This document shows, in pieces, positions 18,155-29,299 of a stretch of DNA of 64,000 bases. Under the pieces are notes generated by a model, which saw only the letters and a program-made list of their open reading frames with translations, was not told the origin of the DNA and searched no databases. Where the stretch lies: positions 38,431,059 to 38,495,058 of the forward strand of contig NC_091160.1 of the NCBI RefSeq assembly GCF_040958095.1, in the 5' to 3' direction. Position 1 is the stretch's first letter. Each line of letters opens with the position of its first letter. The DNA comes from Procambarus clarkii. Lineage: Eukaryota > Arthropoda > Malacostraca > Decapoda > Cambaridae. The position numbers were made by a program, and so were the translations under genes.

Positions 18155-18437
18155 AAGTGAAAATTTGTACTATTGAATTTGTACAAACCGGAAAGGGATT
18201 TGTATGTATGTTACAGACAAATTAAACTAACCTAACCTTCCTGGGCTTAATACACGCCGAGGCCTAATATAGTACATATGTGTGCTATACTAGGCCTAGT
18301 TATATTTAAGTTTGTTTAGCTTAATTTTTTCGGATTCAATAAAGTGAATAGTACCAAATTGAAGGGTATCTAATTGCTTAATACGTCAATGTTTGAACTA
18401 TGGTGCACATACTTACAAAAACTACTATCTAAACAGG
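18155..18437 (+). repeat. Dispersed repeat H, copy 2
   Basis: Second copy of the repeat at 16545-16832, about 1.6 kb away in the same orientation, with roughly one difference every several bases. The divergence suggests two independent insertions or an old duplication. Confidence 0.8.
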
Positions 18438-18489
18438 TTGGACTATGTAACTGAATGTGAAGAAAATCCAAGCACTGATAGACAGCTTT

Positions 18490-18735
18490 ATCACTAACAT
18501 TCAAGAAATAGACAAATATTAATAAGAATATTAAAATTAAGGAAACTGTAGATGACCAATTGGCCCATTAGAGACAGCTCCTATTTATGCCCATCGAAAC
18601 TCTGATAAACATATCTAACCTACGACTGAACCAATACGGAGATCTCACGTCAATTATGTCACTTATAATTTGTTCCATAATTTATTAATTATGTTTCCAA
18701 AACAGTATATTCCCGGGTCTCTCCTAAATGTAAAC
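18490..18735 (-). pseudogene. LINE C-terminal fragment
   Basis: The minus strand, read through several stops and a frameshift, gives a LINE-like C-terminus: '..NPGIYWFGN..', 'IMEQIISDIIDVRS', 'SRRLDMFIRVSMGINRS', then a stop and an AT-rich 3' end near 18500. This resembles the segment after the RT in CR1/Jockey-like elements. I infer an old, inactive fragment of a family not otherwise present here. Confidence 0.45.
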
Positions 18736-19012
18736 TTAACCAAATGACATATTACCCAAAACTGTAGCCTTTTCTCAAGTCAACTACCTTTGTAACTTAC
18801 CTCATGACTACTGTAACATTAACTACAGCGCCGTTAAACAAATGCGCTTGGAACTTAATGCAGCCTATCGTTAATAATGGTAGTACTTATACAAACTATT
18901 TGGAGTAACGCACTAAAAATGGATTGTTGGACCTAAAATGGTTCCCGTTTTATATTTCTGAAAAACTTGATCACAAATTTGTTTAGCTAATAAACTAGAG
19001 TTTGAATGCCTG

Positions 19013-19328
19013 ATACACTGTATGGCTGTATATGTTAACATTGTTACGATACATTGTATGGCTGTATATGTTAACAGTGTCACGATACACTGTATGGCTG
19101 TATATGTTAACATTGTCACGATACACTGTATGGCTGTATATGTTAACATTGTCACGATACACTGTATGGCTGTATATGTTAACATTGTCACGATACACTG
19201 TATGGCTGTATATGTTAACATTGTCACGATACACTGTATGGCCGTATATGTTAACATTGTCACGATACACTGTATGGCTGTATATGTTAACATTGTCACG
19301 ATACACTGTATGGCCGTATATGTTAACA
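19013..19328. repeat. 36-bp minisatellite, 8.8 units
   Basis: Units start ATACACTGTATGG and contain GTATATGTTAACATTG. Variants: ACAGTG in unit 2 and GCCGTA in two right-hand units. The period is a multiple of three, so ORFs appear on both strands; these are artefacts. Confidence 0.96.
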
Positions 19329-20412
<1,084 letters not shown>

Positions 20413-20536
20413 ATTAAATATGACCGAAAAAGTAAGATTAATAATTCTAACACGAATTTTCTCAATCTTTCGTACATTATGCTTCACTGTTGGAGGTAAA
20501 TCAAAAATCACTTCTCCAAAATTCATTTTTATTTCT

Positions 20537-20589
20537 AGTCTGACGCGACACGGGCGCGTTTCGTAAAACTTATTACATTTTCAAAGACT
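20537..20589 (-). ncRNA. Hammerhead-ribozyme-like motif, left arm
   Basis: Mirror copy of 22657-22709 on the minus strand, with the same stems and core. See that entry for the fold. Confidence 0.45.
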
Positions 20590-20811
20590 TCACAAATACA
20601 CAACTGATTAGAACTTGCGTTTCCCTGATTTTATATCTACATTTGAGTGAGGTGGGAAGGGTGATGTGGCATTACATTTGAGTGAGGTGGGAAGGATGAT
20701 GTGGCATTAACACAAGACAGAACACTAGAGGATATTAATAGGGTATTAAAAGTATCAACACAAGACAGAACACGAAACAATGGATATTGAATAGAAGTGT
20801 TTGTAGAAAGC

Positions 20812-21606
20812 CTATTGGTCCATATTTCTTGATGCTTCTATATTGGAGCGGAGTCTTGAGGTGGGTAGAATATAGTTGTGCAATAATTGGCTGTTGATTG
20901 CTGGTGTTGACTTCTTGATGTGTAGTGCCTCGCAAACGTCAAGCCGCCTGCTATCGTTGTATCTATCGATGATTTCTGTGTTGTTTACTAGGATTTCTCT
21001 GGCGATGGTTTGGTTATGGGAAGAGATTATATGTTCCTTAATGGAGCCCTGTTGTTTATGCATCGTTAAACGCCTAGAAAGAGATGTTGTTGTCTTGCCT
21101 ATATACTGGGTTTTTTGGAGCTTACAGTCCCCAAGTGGGCATTTGAAGGCATAGACGACGTTAGTCTCTTTTAAAGCGTTCTGTTTCGTGTCTGGAGAGT
21201 TTCTCATGAGTAGGCTGGCCGTTTTTCTGGTTTTATAGTAAATCGTCAGTTGTATCCTCTGATTTTTGTCTGTAGGGATAACGTTTCTATTAACAATATC
21301 TTTCAGGACCCTTTCCTCTGTTTTATGAGCTGTGGAAAAGAAGTTCCTGTAAAATAGTCTAATAGGGGGTATAGGTGTTGTGTTAGTTGTCTCTTCGGAG
21401 GTTGCATGGCTTTTCACTTTCCTTCTTATGATATCTTCGATGAAACCATTGGAGAAGCCGTTATTGACTAGAACCTGCCTTACCCTACAGAGTTCTTCGT
21501 CGACTTGCTTCCATTCTGAGCTGTGGCTGAGAGCACGGTCGACGTATGCGTTAACAACACTCCTCTTGTACCTGTCAGGGCAGTCGCTGTTGGCATTTAG
21601 GCACAT
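20812..21606 (-). pseudogene. Penelope-like element RT end plus GIY-YIG endonuclease, left arm
   Basis: 264 codons, identical in protein to 21640-22434. Residues 1-65 are the end of the RT (thumb-like, 'VRQVLVNNGFSNGFIEDII'). Residues 66-148 are the linker with 'LTIYYKTRKTASLL'. The GIY-YIG endonuclease spans ~149-240: VVY at 150-152, C156 and C161 of the Cys/His linker, YIG at 168-170, R178-R179, catalytic E226 and N238. The catalytic RT core is missing because the copy is 5'-truncated at the palindrome centre. The Met is only the first ATG of the fragment. The endonuclease is intact by residue, but the element cannot be autonomous. Confidence 0.88.
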
Positions 21607-21639
21607 TCCTATGTTTGTTAGGTATCAACAAACATAGGA

Positions 21640-22434
21640 ATGTGCCTAAATGCCAACAGCGACTGCCCTGACAGGTACAAGAGGAGTGTTGTTAACGCAT
21701 ACGTCGACCGTGCTCTCAGCCACAGCTCAGAATGGAAGCAAGTCGACGAAGAACTCTGTAGGGTAAGGCAGGTTCTAGTCAATAACGGCTTCTCCAATGG
21801 TTTCATCGAAGACATCATAAGAAGGAAAGTGAAAAGCCATGCAACCTCCGAAGAGACAACTAACACAACACCTATACCCCCTATTAGACTATTTTACAGG
21901 AACTTCTTTTCCACAGCTCATAAAACAGAGGAAAGGGTCCTGAAAGATATTGTTAATAGAAACGTTATCCCTACAGACAAAAATCAGAGGATACAACTGA
22001 CGATTTACTATAAAACCAGAAAAACGGCCAGCCTACTCATGAGAAACTCTCCAGACACGAAACAGAACGCTTTAAAAGAGACTAACGTCGTCTATGCCTT
22101 CAAATGCCCACTTGGGGACTGTAAGCTCCAAAAAACCCAGTATATAGGCAAGACAACAACATCTCTTTCTAGGCGTTTAACGATGCATAAACAACAGGGC
22201 TCCATTAAGGAACATATAATCTCTTCCCATAACCAAACCATCGCCAGAGAAATCCTAGTAAACAACACAGAAATCATCGATAGATACAACGATAGCAGGC
22301 GGCTTGACGTTTGCGAGGCACTACACATCAAGAAGTCAACACCAGCAATCAACAGCCAATTATTGCACAACTATATTCTACCCACCTCAAGACTCCGCTC
22401 CAATATAGAAGCATCAAGAAATATGGACCAATAG
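21640..22434 (+). pseudogene. Penelope-like element RT end plus GIY-YIG endonuclease, right arm
   Basis: Mirror copy of the left-arm ORF, 264 residues. Motifs are at the same positions: VVY 150-152, YIG 168-170, R178-R179, E226, N238. After the stop come a short A/T-rich 3' region with two direct copies of a 'ACATCA(T/C)CCTTCCCACCTCA' block (about 22540 and 22580), then the hammerhead-like motif. It must be read with its twin: transcription through either arm could form a long hairpin RNA. Confidence 0.88.
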
Positions 22435-22656
22435 GCTTTCTACAAACACTTCTATTCAATATCCATTGTTTCGTGTTCTGTCTTGTGTTGATACTTTTAA
22501 TACCCTATTAATATCCTCTAGTGTTCTGTCTTGTGTTAATGCCACATCATCCTTCCCACCTCACTCAAATGTAATGCCACATCACCCTTCCCACCTCACT
22601 CAAATGTAGATATAAAATCAGGGAAACGCAAGTTCTAATCAGTTGTGTATTTGTGA

Positions 22657-22709
22657 AGTCTTTGAAAATGTAATAAGTTTTACGAAACGCGCCCGTGTCG
22701 CGTCAGACT
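22657..22709 (+). ncRNA. Hammerhead-ribozyme-like motif, right arm
   Basis: Hand fold in 5' to 3' order. Stem I is AGTCT (22657-22661) pairing with AGACT (22705-22709). Core TTGAAAAT stands in place of CTGATGA. Stem II is GTAA/TTAC around TAAGTT. Then the invariant GAAA (22684-22687), stem III CGCG/CGCG around CCCGTGT, and TC before the expected cleavage point (22704/22705). Penelope-like elements are known to carry compact hammerheads in this region. The altered CTGATGA core suggests this copy cannot cleave. Confidence 0.45.
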
Positions 22710-22870
22710 AGAAATAAAAATGAATTTTGGAGAAGTGATTTTTGATTTACCTCCAACAGTGAAGCATAATGTACGAAAGATTGAGAAAATTCGTGTTAGA
22801 ATTATTAATCTTACTTTTTCGGTCATATTTAATAAAATATGTCTACAGGAAAGACTGCTACCAAAATATA

Positions 22871-22873
<3 letters not shown>

Positions 22874-22959
<86 letters not shown>
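22874..22959. repeat. (TA)n microsatellite
   Basis: About 86 bp of pure TA, 33 bp beyond the right palindrome arm. With the tract at 20310-20409, TA repeats bracket the Penelope-like pair. Confidence 0.97.
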
Positions 22960-23050
22960 TGTTGTACTGAACGGGGGTGAGAATAGCTTGAGCTACCTCC
23001 TTATCACTTTGTGTGTATTTATACCTCAATAAACTTATTTAAATTTCAAT
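22960..23050 (+). mobile_element. LINE/SINE 3' tail
   Basis: 'GTACTGAACGGGGGTGAGAA', 'TAGCTTGAGCTACCTCC' and 'CCTCAATAAACTTATTTAAA' form a 3' end whose reverse complement recurs at 53745-53820. It ends in an AATAAA-type signal and A/T-rich tail. No coding part is left. Confidence 0.6.
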
Positions 23051-23330
23051 TGTTCATTGATGACGTCACAGGAAGTATCAGACTACTCATTCATATTTTG
23101 TTATACTTAATTAATTACACAATTTTAGCTGCACAAAATAACAATTTCACCGTAAAACACCTTCCGTGCATTTTATTACATAAAAGCTAACCAACAAAAC
23201 CTTGATCAAAACCAGCCCCGAAAACACTAAGTAGTCCATCTAAACCTTCTTTGAAATGCGCGTCAACTCTCAGAACAGTTATGGTCGTTAATAACAAAGC
23301 ACAAGACTACTTGTAAGTTCCGTTCCACTA
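23051..23330. other. No feature recognised
   Basis: AT-rich sequence between two elements. No ORF or repeat recognised. Confidence 0.3.
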
Positions 23331-23628
23331 CCGCCGGTCGGCCGAGCGGACAGCACACTGGACTTGTGATCCTGTGGTCCTAGGTTCAATCCCAGGCGCC
23401 GGCGAGAAACCATGGGCAGAGTTTCTTTCACCCTATGCCCCTGTTACCTAGCAGTAAAATAGGTACCTGGATGTTAGTCAGCTGTCACGGGCTGCTTCCT
23501 GGCGGTGGAGGCCTGGTCGAGGACCGGGCCGTGGGGACACTAAAGCCCCGAAATCATCTCAAGATAACCTCAAGATAACCGCCCACAAGATGGGTATGGG
23601 GTGCATAATAAATTAACTAAACTAACTA
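23331..23628 (+). mobile_element. SINE-1, tRNA-headed
   Basis: tRNA-like head from about 23331: A-box region GTCGGCCGAGCGG, B box GGTTCAATCCC, and a 3' side closing with GCGCCGGC. The body has 'GCAGAGTTTCTTTCACCC' and 'CACCTAGCAGTAAA'-type sequence (here TACCTAGCAGTAAAATAGG), then GCCTGGTCGAGGACC and two CAAGATAACCT units. The tail (23579-23625, 'CCGCCCACAAGATGGGTATG') is nearly the same as the 3' end of LINE-E at 59415. This indicates mobilisation by that LINE type. Confidence 0.9.
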
Positions 23629-24045
23629 CTTGTAAGTGAAATATTATACTTTTAAAAAGACTTAGGTGCAATTTGCCAGTATTATATAGTTCCTGCATAT
23701 GGTACTGGCAAATTACATTTCTTCCTACTGGGTCTGCTAAACGCTGTGTATACTTATAAAAAAAATAGTTAACAATTTTAGTTATCAATATGTTTTGATA
23801 AGCGCAGCTGGCAGGCAGAGTGTGAACCTGACACGATGTTCCCTTGAAGACTGGCAACCCCGACCAGCCTATTTATTTATTTATTAAGTTATTGCAAAAT
23901 TATTCAGTATTTTTAAGAGTTGCATCATGTCAAGGGAGAGGATGCCAGAGGTGTGATAATGTCCCATCATGTGCGACTGGCTTGAGGAGAGGAAAAAGCC
24001 GGCTGTGTAATAAAGTTTGGGTTGGCTCATGTTACTTGGGTCTTA
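23629..24045. other. No feature recognised
   Basis: Non-coding to the eye. Contains TTTA repeats at 23870-23888. Confidence 0.3.
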
Positions 24046-24047
24046 AC

Positions 24048-24123
<76 letters not shown>

Positions 24124-24154
24124 CACACAACAACACACACACACACACAACAAC
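24046..24154. repeat. (CA)n microsatellite at the LINE-A 5' edge
   Basis: Pure CA to about 24120, then CA runs broken by ACAACA. It ends at the 5' truncation point of LINE-A. Confidence 0.96.
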
Positions 24155-26710
24155 AAAGCATGTATTGATGAACTGCAGAAGGCAGCAACACTAGCCCACA
24201 GAATGAGAGCGAAGCTGCTGATCATGGGGGACCTAAATCATGGAGAGATAAATTGGGAATCAAGGAATCCCCATGGAGGGGATGAAACGTGGGGAGCAAA
24301 ATTAGTAGATGTTATAGACAGGAATTTCCTGACACAACATGTGAAGGAAGACACAAGGGAAAGAGGAGGAGATGCACCGAGCCTATTAGACCTGATTTTC
24401 ACCCAGAACGTAGAAGATATCGAGAATTTAGAGCATGAAATACCTCTAGGGGCCAGTGACCATTGTGTCCTAGTCTTTGACTACATGATGGAATTCAAAA
24501 TTATGACCATGGGACAAGAGATCTGGGAAAGGAGAGCTGACTACAGGAAAGGGGACTATATGAGGATAAGGGACTATCTGGGTGAAGTGCAGTGGGAGGA
24601 AGAAATTAGAGGAAAAACAGTCCAAGATATGATGGACCTAGTCATACAGAAATGCCAGGAGGCCGAAGAGAGATTTATACCAACGGTAAAGGGAAAAAAT
24701 AAGAAGGAATATAATAACCCATGGTTTAATAGACAGTGTCAGGAAGCAAAAATGGCCAGCAGGCGGGAGTGGAGGAAGTACAGAAGACAAAGAACAGAGG
24801 ACAACAGAAGCAGATACAACAGAGCTAGGAACGATTACATTAACATAAGACGAACATCGGAAAGGGACTATGAGAACGATATTGCAATCAAAGCGAAAAA
24901 ACAACCTAAGTTACTACACAGTCATATAAGAAGAAAAATGTCGGTGAACGACCAAGTGACAAGACTAAGGAAGACAGAGGGGGCATATACTGAAAGTGAC
25001 AAGGAAATCTGCGAGGCACTGAATGCCAGTTTCCATGGAGTGTTCACTACCGAGCCTGAGCAGCTCCCATTGTTGGAAGGGGTTACCCTAGATGAAAGAC
25101 TATCAGATATAGAGGTGACAGCAGAGGAGGTAATGAAACAGTTGACAACTCTAGATGCAACTAAAGCAGTTGGACCAGACAAAGTATCACCGTGGATACT
25201 AAAAGAAGCAGCACAGGCCCTCAGCGTGCCTCTGGCAATGATCTTTAATGAGTCACTTATGTCAGGAGAATTGCCCAGTTGCTGGAAGAAGGCAAATGTC
25301 GTGCCGATCTTCAAGAAAGGAGATAGGGAGGAGGCACTTAACTACAGACCTGTATCACTGACAAGCATCCCCTGTAAAATACTGGAAAGAATAATTAGGC
25401 TACGACTGGTTGCACACCTGGAGAACATTAGGTTTGTGAACAAACATCAACATGGGTTCTGGACAGGGAAATCGTGCCTAACAAACCTTCTGGAATTCTA
25501 TGATAAAATAACGAGGATAAGACAGGACAGAGATGGTTGGGCAGACTGCATATTTCTGGACTGCCAAAAAGCCTTTGATACAGTACCGCACATGAGACTG
25601 CTGTTCAAGCTCGAGAGGCAGGCGGGGGTGGGGGGAAAGGTCCTAGAATGGATAAGGAACTACCTAACAGGAAGGAGCCAAAGAGTTACGGTAAGGGGCG
25701 AGAAGTCGGACTGGCGAACAGTAACAAGTGGAGTACCACAAGGATCGGTGCTGGGACCAATTCTATTTCTTGTGTATGTTAACGACATGTTTACAGGCGT
25801 AGAGTCCTACATGTCGATGTTTGCGGATGATGCAAAGTTGATGAGAAGAGTTGTGACAGATGAGGATTGCAGGATCCTCCAAGAGGACCTGAACAGATTG
25901 CAGAGATGGTCAGAGAAATGGCTACTAGAATTCAACACGAGCAAATGTAAAGTTATGGAAATGGGACTAGGAGATAGGAGACCAAAGGGACAGTACACAA
26001 TGAAGGGGAACAGCCTACCTGTAACGACGCGTGAAAGAGACCTGGGGGTGGACGTAACACCTAATCTATCTCCTGAGGCACATATTAATAGGATAACGAC
26101 AGCAGCGTACTCTACACTGGCAAAAGTTAGAACATCATTCAGAAACCTAAGTAAGGAGGCATTTAGGGCGCTTTACACTGCCTACGTAAGGCCAGTCTTA
26201 GAGTATGCCGCCTCATCATGGAGTCCCCATCTGAAGAAGCATATAATGAAACTGGAAAAGGTTCAGAGGTTTGCAACGAGACTCGTCCCAGAGCTACGAG
26301 GGATGGGGTATGAAGAGCGCCTGAGGGAACTGTGCCTTACGACACTAGAAAGAAGAAGGGAGAGGGGGGACATGATAGGAACGTATAAGATACTCAGAGG
26401 AATTGACAGAGTGGACATAGACGAAATGTTCACACGGAATAGTAACAGAACGAGAGGACATGGATGGAAGCTTGAAACTCAGATGAGTCACAGAGATGTA
26501 AGGAAGTTTTCTTTTAGCGTGAGAGTAGTGGGGAAATGGAATGCACTTCAGGAACAGGTTGTGGAAGCAAATACTATTCATAATTTTAAAACCAGGTATG
26601 ATAGGGAAATGGGACAGGAGTCATTGCTGTAAACAACCGATGCTCGAAAGGCGGGATCCAAGAGTCAATGCTCGATCCTGCAAGCACATATAGGTGAGTA
26701 CATATAGGTG

Positions 26711-26755
<45 letters not shown>
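24155..26755 (+). mobile_element. LINE-A, 5'-truncated copy between (CA)n tracts
   Basis: The open frame continues upstream of the first Met to about 24155, where it meets (CA)n. The 3' untranslated part (26633-26712) has GGCGGGATCCAAGAG and two copies of ATATAGGTGAGTACA, then (AC)n to 26755. The 5' break lies within the endonuclease domain, so ORF1 and half of the endonuclease are lost. Confidence 0.9.
24203..26632 (+). CDS. LINE-A ORF2: endonuclease C-terminus plus reverse transcriptase
   Basis: 809 residues, uninterrupted. Residues 1-95 are the end of an APE-type endonuclease (GDLN near 9-12, 'SLLDLIF', SDH near 88). A basic linker of about 200 residues follows, with 'NPWFNRQCQ' and a tyrosine/arginine-rich stretch. 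The RT spans about 320-600: 'YRPVSLTSIPCKILE', motif A FLDCQKAFD with D453, motif B SGVPQGSVLGP, and catalytic FADD with D542-D543. The C-terminal part has 'YVRPVLEYAASSWSP' and 'RGDMIGTYKILRGIDRVD', typical of CR1/Jockey-like elements. The RT looks intact by residue. The start Met is internal to the original frame. Confidence 0.9.
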   Translation: MRAKLLIMGDLNHGEINWESRNPHGGDETWGAKLVDVIDRNFLTQHVKEDTRERGGDAPSLLDLIFTQNVEDIENLEHEIPLGASDHCVLVFDYMMEFKIMTMGQEIWERRADYRKGDYMRIRDYLGEVQWEEEIRGKTVQDMMDLVIQKCQEAEERFIPTVKGKNKKEYNNPWFNRQCQEAKMASRREWRKYRRQRTEDNRSRYNRARNDYINIRRTSERDYENDIAIKAKKQPKLLHSHIRRKMSVNDQVTRLRKTEGAYTESDKEICEALNASFHGVFTTEPEQLPLLEGVTLDERLSDIEVTAEEVMKQLTTLDATKAVGPDKVSPWILKEAAQALSVPLAMIFNESLMSGELPSCWKKANVVPIFKKGDREEALNYRPVSLTSIPCKILERIIRLRLVAHLENIRFVNKHQHGFWTGKSCLTNLLEFYDKITRIRQDRDGWADCIFLDCQKAFDTVPHMRLLFKLERQAGVGGKVLEWIRNYLTGRSQRVTVRGEKSDWRTVTSGVPQGSVLGPILFLVYVNDMFTGVESYMSMFADDAKLMRRVVTDEDCRILQEDLNRLQRWSEKWLLEFNTSKCKVMEMGLGDRRPKGQYTMKGNSLPVTTRERDLGVDVTPNLSPEAHINRITTAAYSTLAKVRTSFRNLSKEAFRALYTAYVRPVLEYAASSWSPHLKKHIMKLEKVQRFATRLVPELRGMGYEERLRELCLTTLERRRERGDMIGTYKILRGIDRVDIDEMFTRNSNRTRGHGWKLETQMSHRDVRKFSFSVRVVGKWNALQEQVVEANTIHNFKTRYDREMGQESLL

Positions 26756-26757
<2 letters not shown>

Positions 26758-27249
26758 CACTCTCCCCTCACATGGTGAAAGAGGGTGTAGGTGAGGTGTA
26801 CGTAAGAGGTTACGAGGCTGGCAAGTGTCATCTCAGCTGGTGGGGATCATGTCTGCCTCAGCCCACATGTTCGCACCCAACCAACACTGCACACATCAAA
26901 TTATATTTTCCCTATTTCTGTATATTCACCATTACAAATCTGGGCCAGAATTATTCAAACATTTACGTGTCCACTCACGAAACCTGCACATGTTTCTTGT
27001 CATGATGGCTTTGTTTACATTTAGTAAACTGTTTACAAGCGTCGAAACTTCACAACCCAAGGTTGTGAATATAGCGCTCATAATATACAGACCTCACAAA
27101 CCGTTTAAGAAATATAAATAAAGCCTTCATCATTGAGGAAAAGACGTACAAGTTTCGTAAGTCGACACGTAAATGCTTGATGAATCCTGGCCACGGTTTA
27201 CCTTGGTACACCAGTCATTTAAAATCTACATGATGTTTCCTTACACGTA
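26756..27249. other. No feature recognised
   Basis: Non-coding to the eye; no repeat match within the window. Confidence 0.3.
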
Positions 27250-27345
27250 ATGCCTCAGTTCATCTAGCAGTAAATAGGTACCCCGAGACCTAGGCAACTG
27301 CTGTGGGTTGCATCCTGGGGAAGATCAATCATTGACCTATGGGGG
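27250..27345 (+). mobile_element. SINE-2-type body fragment
   Basis: 'CATCTAGCAGTAAATAGGTA', then 'GGCAACTGCTGTGGGTTGCA' and TCCTGGGGA. This is the shared SINE body also seen at 23445, 30670-30730 (minus), 35205, 50075 and 61080. The tRNA head is not visible. Confidence 0.65.
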
Positions 27346-27844
27346 ACCTCAGTAACCCTAATAGGCTTGGTGCTGCCAGTACTAGAATATGTAAGGCCAG
27401 CATGCAACCCTGGCTACAAGATCGGTCCCTGGTATTAGTAGGAGTAAGCAACAATGTGAGAGACATTAGGCTCGCCACCCTGGGAGAGGAAGGAAGCCAC
27501 ATGATCAAACCTTATAATATTCTTAGAAGCATTGCCAAAGTGACCAAGATGAAGAGGGGGGAGTAGGTGAGAGGGGGGGGGGAAGTTGACGTTGAGGTGA
27601 GCCATAGTGATTTTTTTTTTCCTACCACAGACGTGGCCACACATTTACAATGCTAACCAGCATATATACATTTTCTTCTGTCCTCCATGGACAGGGTTAG
27701 AGATGTGCTAAACACATAGTTCAGAGGTTCATTGAACAATCAACCACAGAAGGTGATTTGGTGATGTAAGGAAACATTACTTCACTTTAAGAGAAGTCAC
27801 CAAGTAATAGAAGCGTAGTATAATTCAACTCAATAAGTTACTTT

Positions 27845-27975
27845 ACAAGTAGATATAACAGAAATATGAGGGTTGGGAGTCACAGCATTTGATAACCAAC
27901 AGATGGTAAGGCGGGGCTCGGGAGTTAACGCTCGACCCTGCAAATATATTGAGGTGATTACACTCCAACTAAATA
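27845..27975 (+). mobile_element. SINE-2 3' fragment
   Basis: Starts GTAGATATAACAGAA and contains GGTAAGGCGGGGCTCGGGAG and CGACCCTGCAAATA. It follows the SINE-2 3' half at 61165-61285 in order, with many differences. Older copy. Confidence 0.6.
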
Positions 27976-28680
27976 TACACACGGGGGGGACCCCTGTTGT
28001 GTACGGCACGTGGGAGCCATGGTAGCTATAGCCCCCTACCACTCCCCCATACCATGCTACCATACCTCCTGTAATTTAAAGTTTCCGACTTCCATATTTC
28101 ATATTATCGTCAATAATACACCGTATTAACGTAACCAAATGTAATTAAACCTAACCTAACCTAACCATGGGTAAAGAGTAGATAATAGCACTAATTATGT
28201 AGCCATTCTCAATCCATTTCCCGTGAGCCCATGTCCTCCGTGGACAGGTTACTGGAGTTGAGTGTCATGGCGGTGATACCAGCCTCAGCTGGTAGGCCAT
28301 CGTCACACCTCAAGACACACACGGTTTACACGTCAAGTGTGGCGTCTGTGTTTACGAGAGTCTCTGAGGCTTATACTAGCACATCCACGCCACCTTTCCC
28401 ACCCGGCCTTCAGCTAATGCCTCTTGTGTTGTACACTATGATCTCTAACGTACACAATAACGGTGACCACGTACACAATAACGGGGTTTTCTAACGTACA
28501 AAATAACTGTGTACAAAATGACGGACACTGAAAAGTGGTGGCTCATAAATATCCATTTTCTTTGCGTAAATTGGTTGCGTTAGGTGGTGTGATCTGGGTT
28601 CGTGCATTGTAGTTCCCCTTACTTTCTACGTTATGACAAATCAAGAAAACGGGCTGCCCAATCACCTCTCACACACCCGA
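27976..28680. other. Mostly unrecognised; telomere-type run
   Basis: Unclassified sequence. It includes AACCTAACCTAACCTAACC at 28148-28166 (CCTAA, the arthropod telomere-type motif). Short AACCT runs also occur at 16620, 18230 and 41025, so this is an interstitial motif and not a telomere. Confidence 0.5.
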
Positions 28681-29028
28681 TTGACTTCGTTTCTGGTCAC
28701 CCAGCCCGTCCTCCAAACAAAGATCTAAAAATGATACCATACACCCGCCAAACTTCCTGTTTATGAACGAAAAACGGTTTACACATGACTCACAATTTAT
28801 TTCGTTCGAACACTTCCGGAACAAGTGCTTCACTGACGACTTTTGTTCGAACCACAACGCTGTAAATGTTTCACCCACGTACTACAAATACAAATAATCG
28901 CTAACAGAACCTTAACACCAAGCCTATGCCTATATATACACAATATGCTAATATATTATCATATTAATTTATATTTGAGAAAATTCCCGTTTTGAATGAA
29001 CAGCATGTTAAAATTTATGAATGCGTCT
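28681..29028 (+). repeat. Dispersed repeat G, copy 1
   Basis: Shares ordered blocks with 39905-41155: CCGCCAAAC, AAAAACGGTTTACACA, TTCGAACA, 'TCACAACG' type, AATACAAATAATCGC and GTTAAAATTTATG(A/G)(A/G)TGCGTCT. No coding capacity. The element family is not identified. Confidence 0.65.
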
Positions 29029-29157
29029 GTGGGGTCGACCGCTGGATGTAATGGACGTGAGTCGAGATAGGTTGCCGAGATGACCACGAACTAATCAAAA
29101 TCCACCAAGCAACCCGTCCTCGACTCTAGTCCATTACATCCAGCGGTCGATCCCACA
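29029..29157. repeat. Palindrome with 28-bp arms
   Basis: Arm starting TGTGGGGTCGACCGCTGGAT (29029) and its inverted partner ending ATCCAGCGGTCGATCCCACA (29157) have one mismatch. Inner blocks GAGTCGAG and CTCGACTC extend the pairing. It adjoins repeat G; at 41150 the same junction reads GGACGGCCGCTG without a palindrome. Confidence 0.8.
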
Positions 29158-29299
29158 AGGAACTAAGTGTGGTGTTTACACTAAGGAACAGTGTGATGTT
29201 GAAGTGCCTCAGGCTCTGACACACTCAGGCTGAGACCCTTAACCTGCCCTGGAGGGCCACCCACAGTATCTGCTGTCATCCAACCCTTCATCCATGTCA

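Noticed and set aside
21380..21866. Second set of ORFs across the Penelope-like arms
   Set aside because: Antisense shadows of the GIY-YIG frame.
23331..23402. Functional tRNA gene
   Set aside because: A and B boxes are present but the cloverleaf is imperfect and the sequence continues into a SINE body and LINE-like tail. The same holds at 16.1, 30.8, 50.0 and 61.0 kb.
28148..28166. Telomere end
   Set aside because: Only about four CCTAA units, embedded in ordinary sequence.
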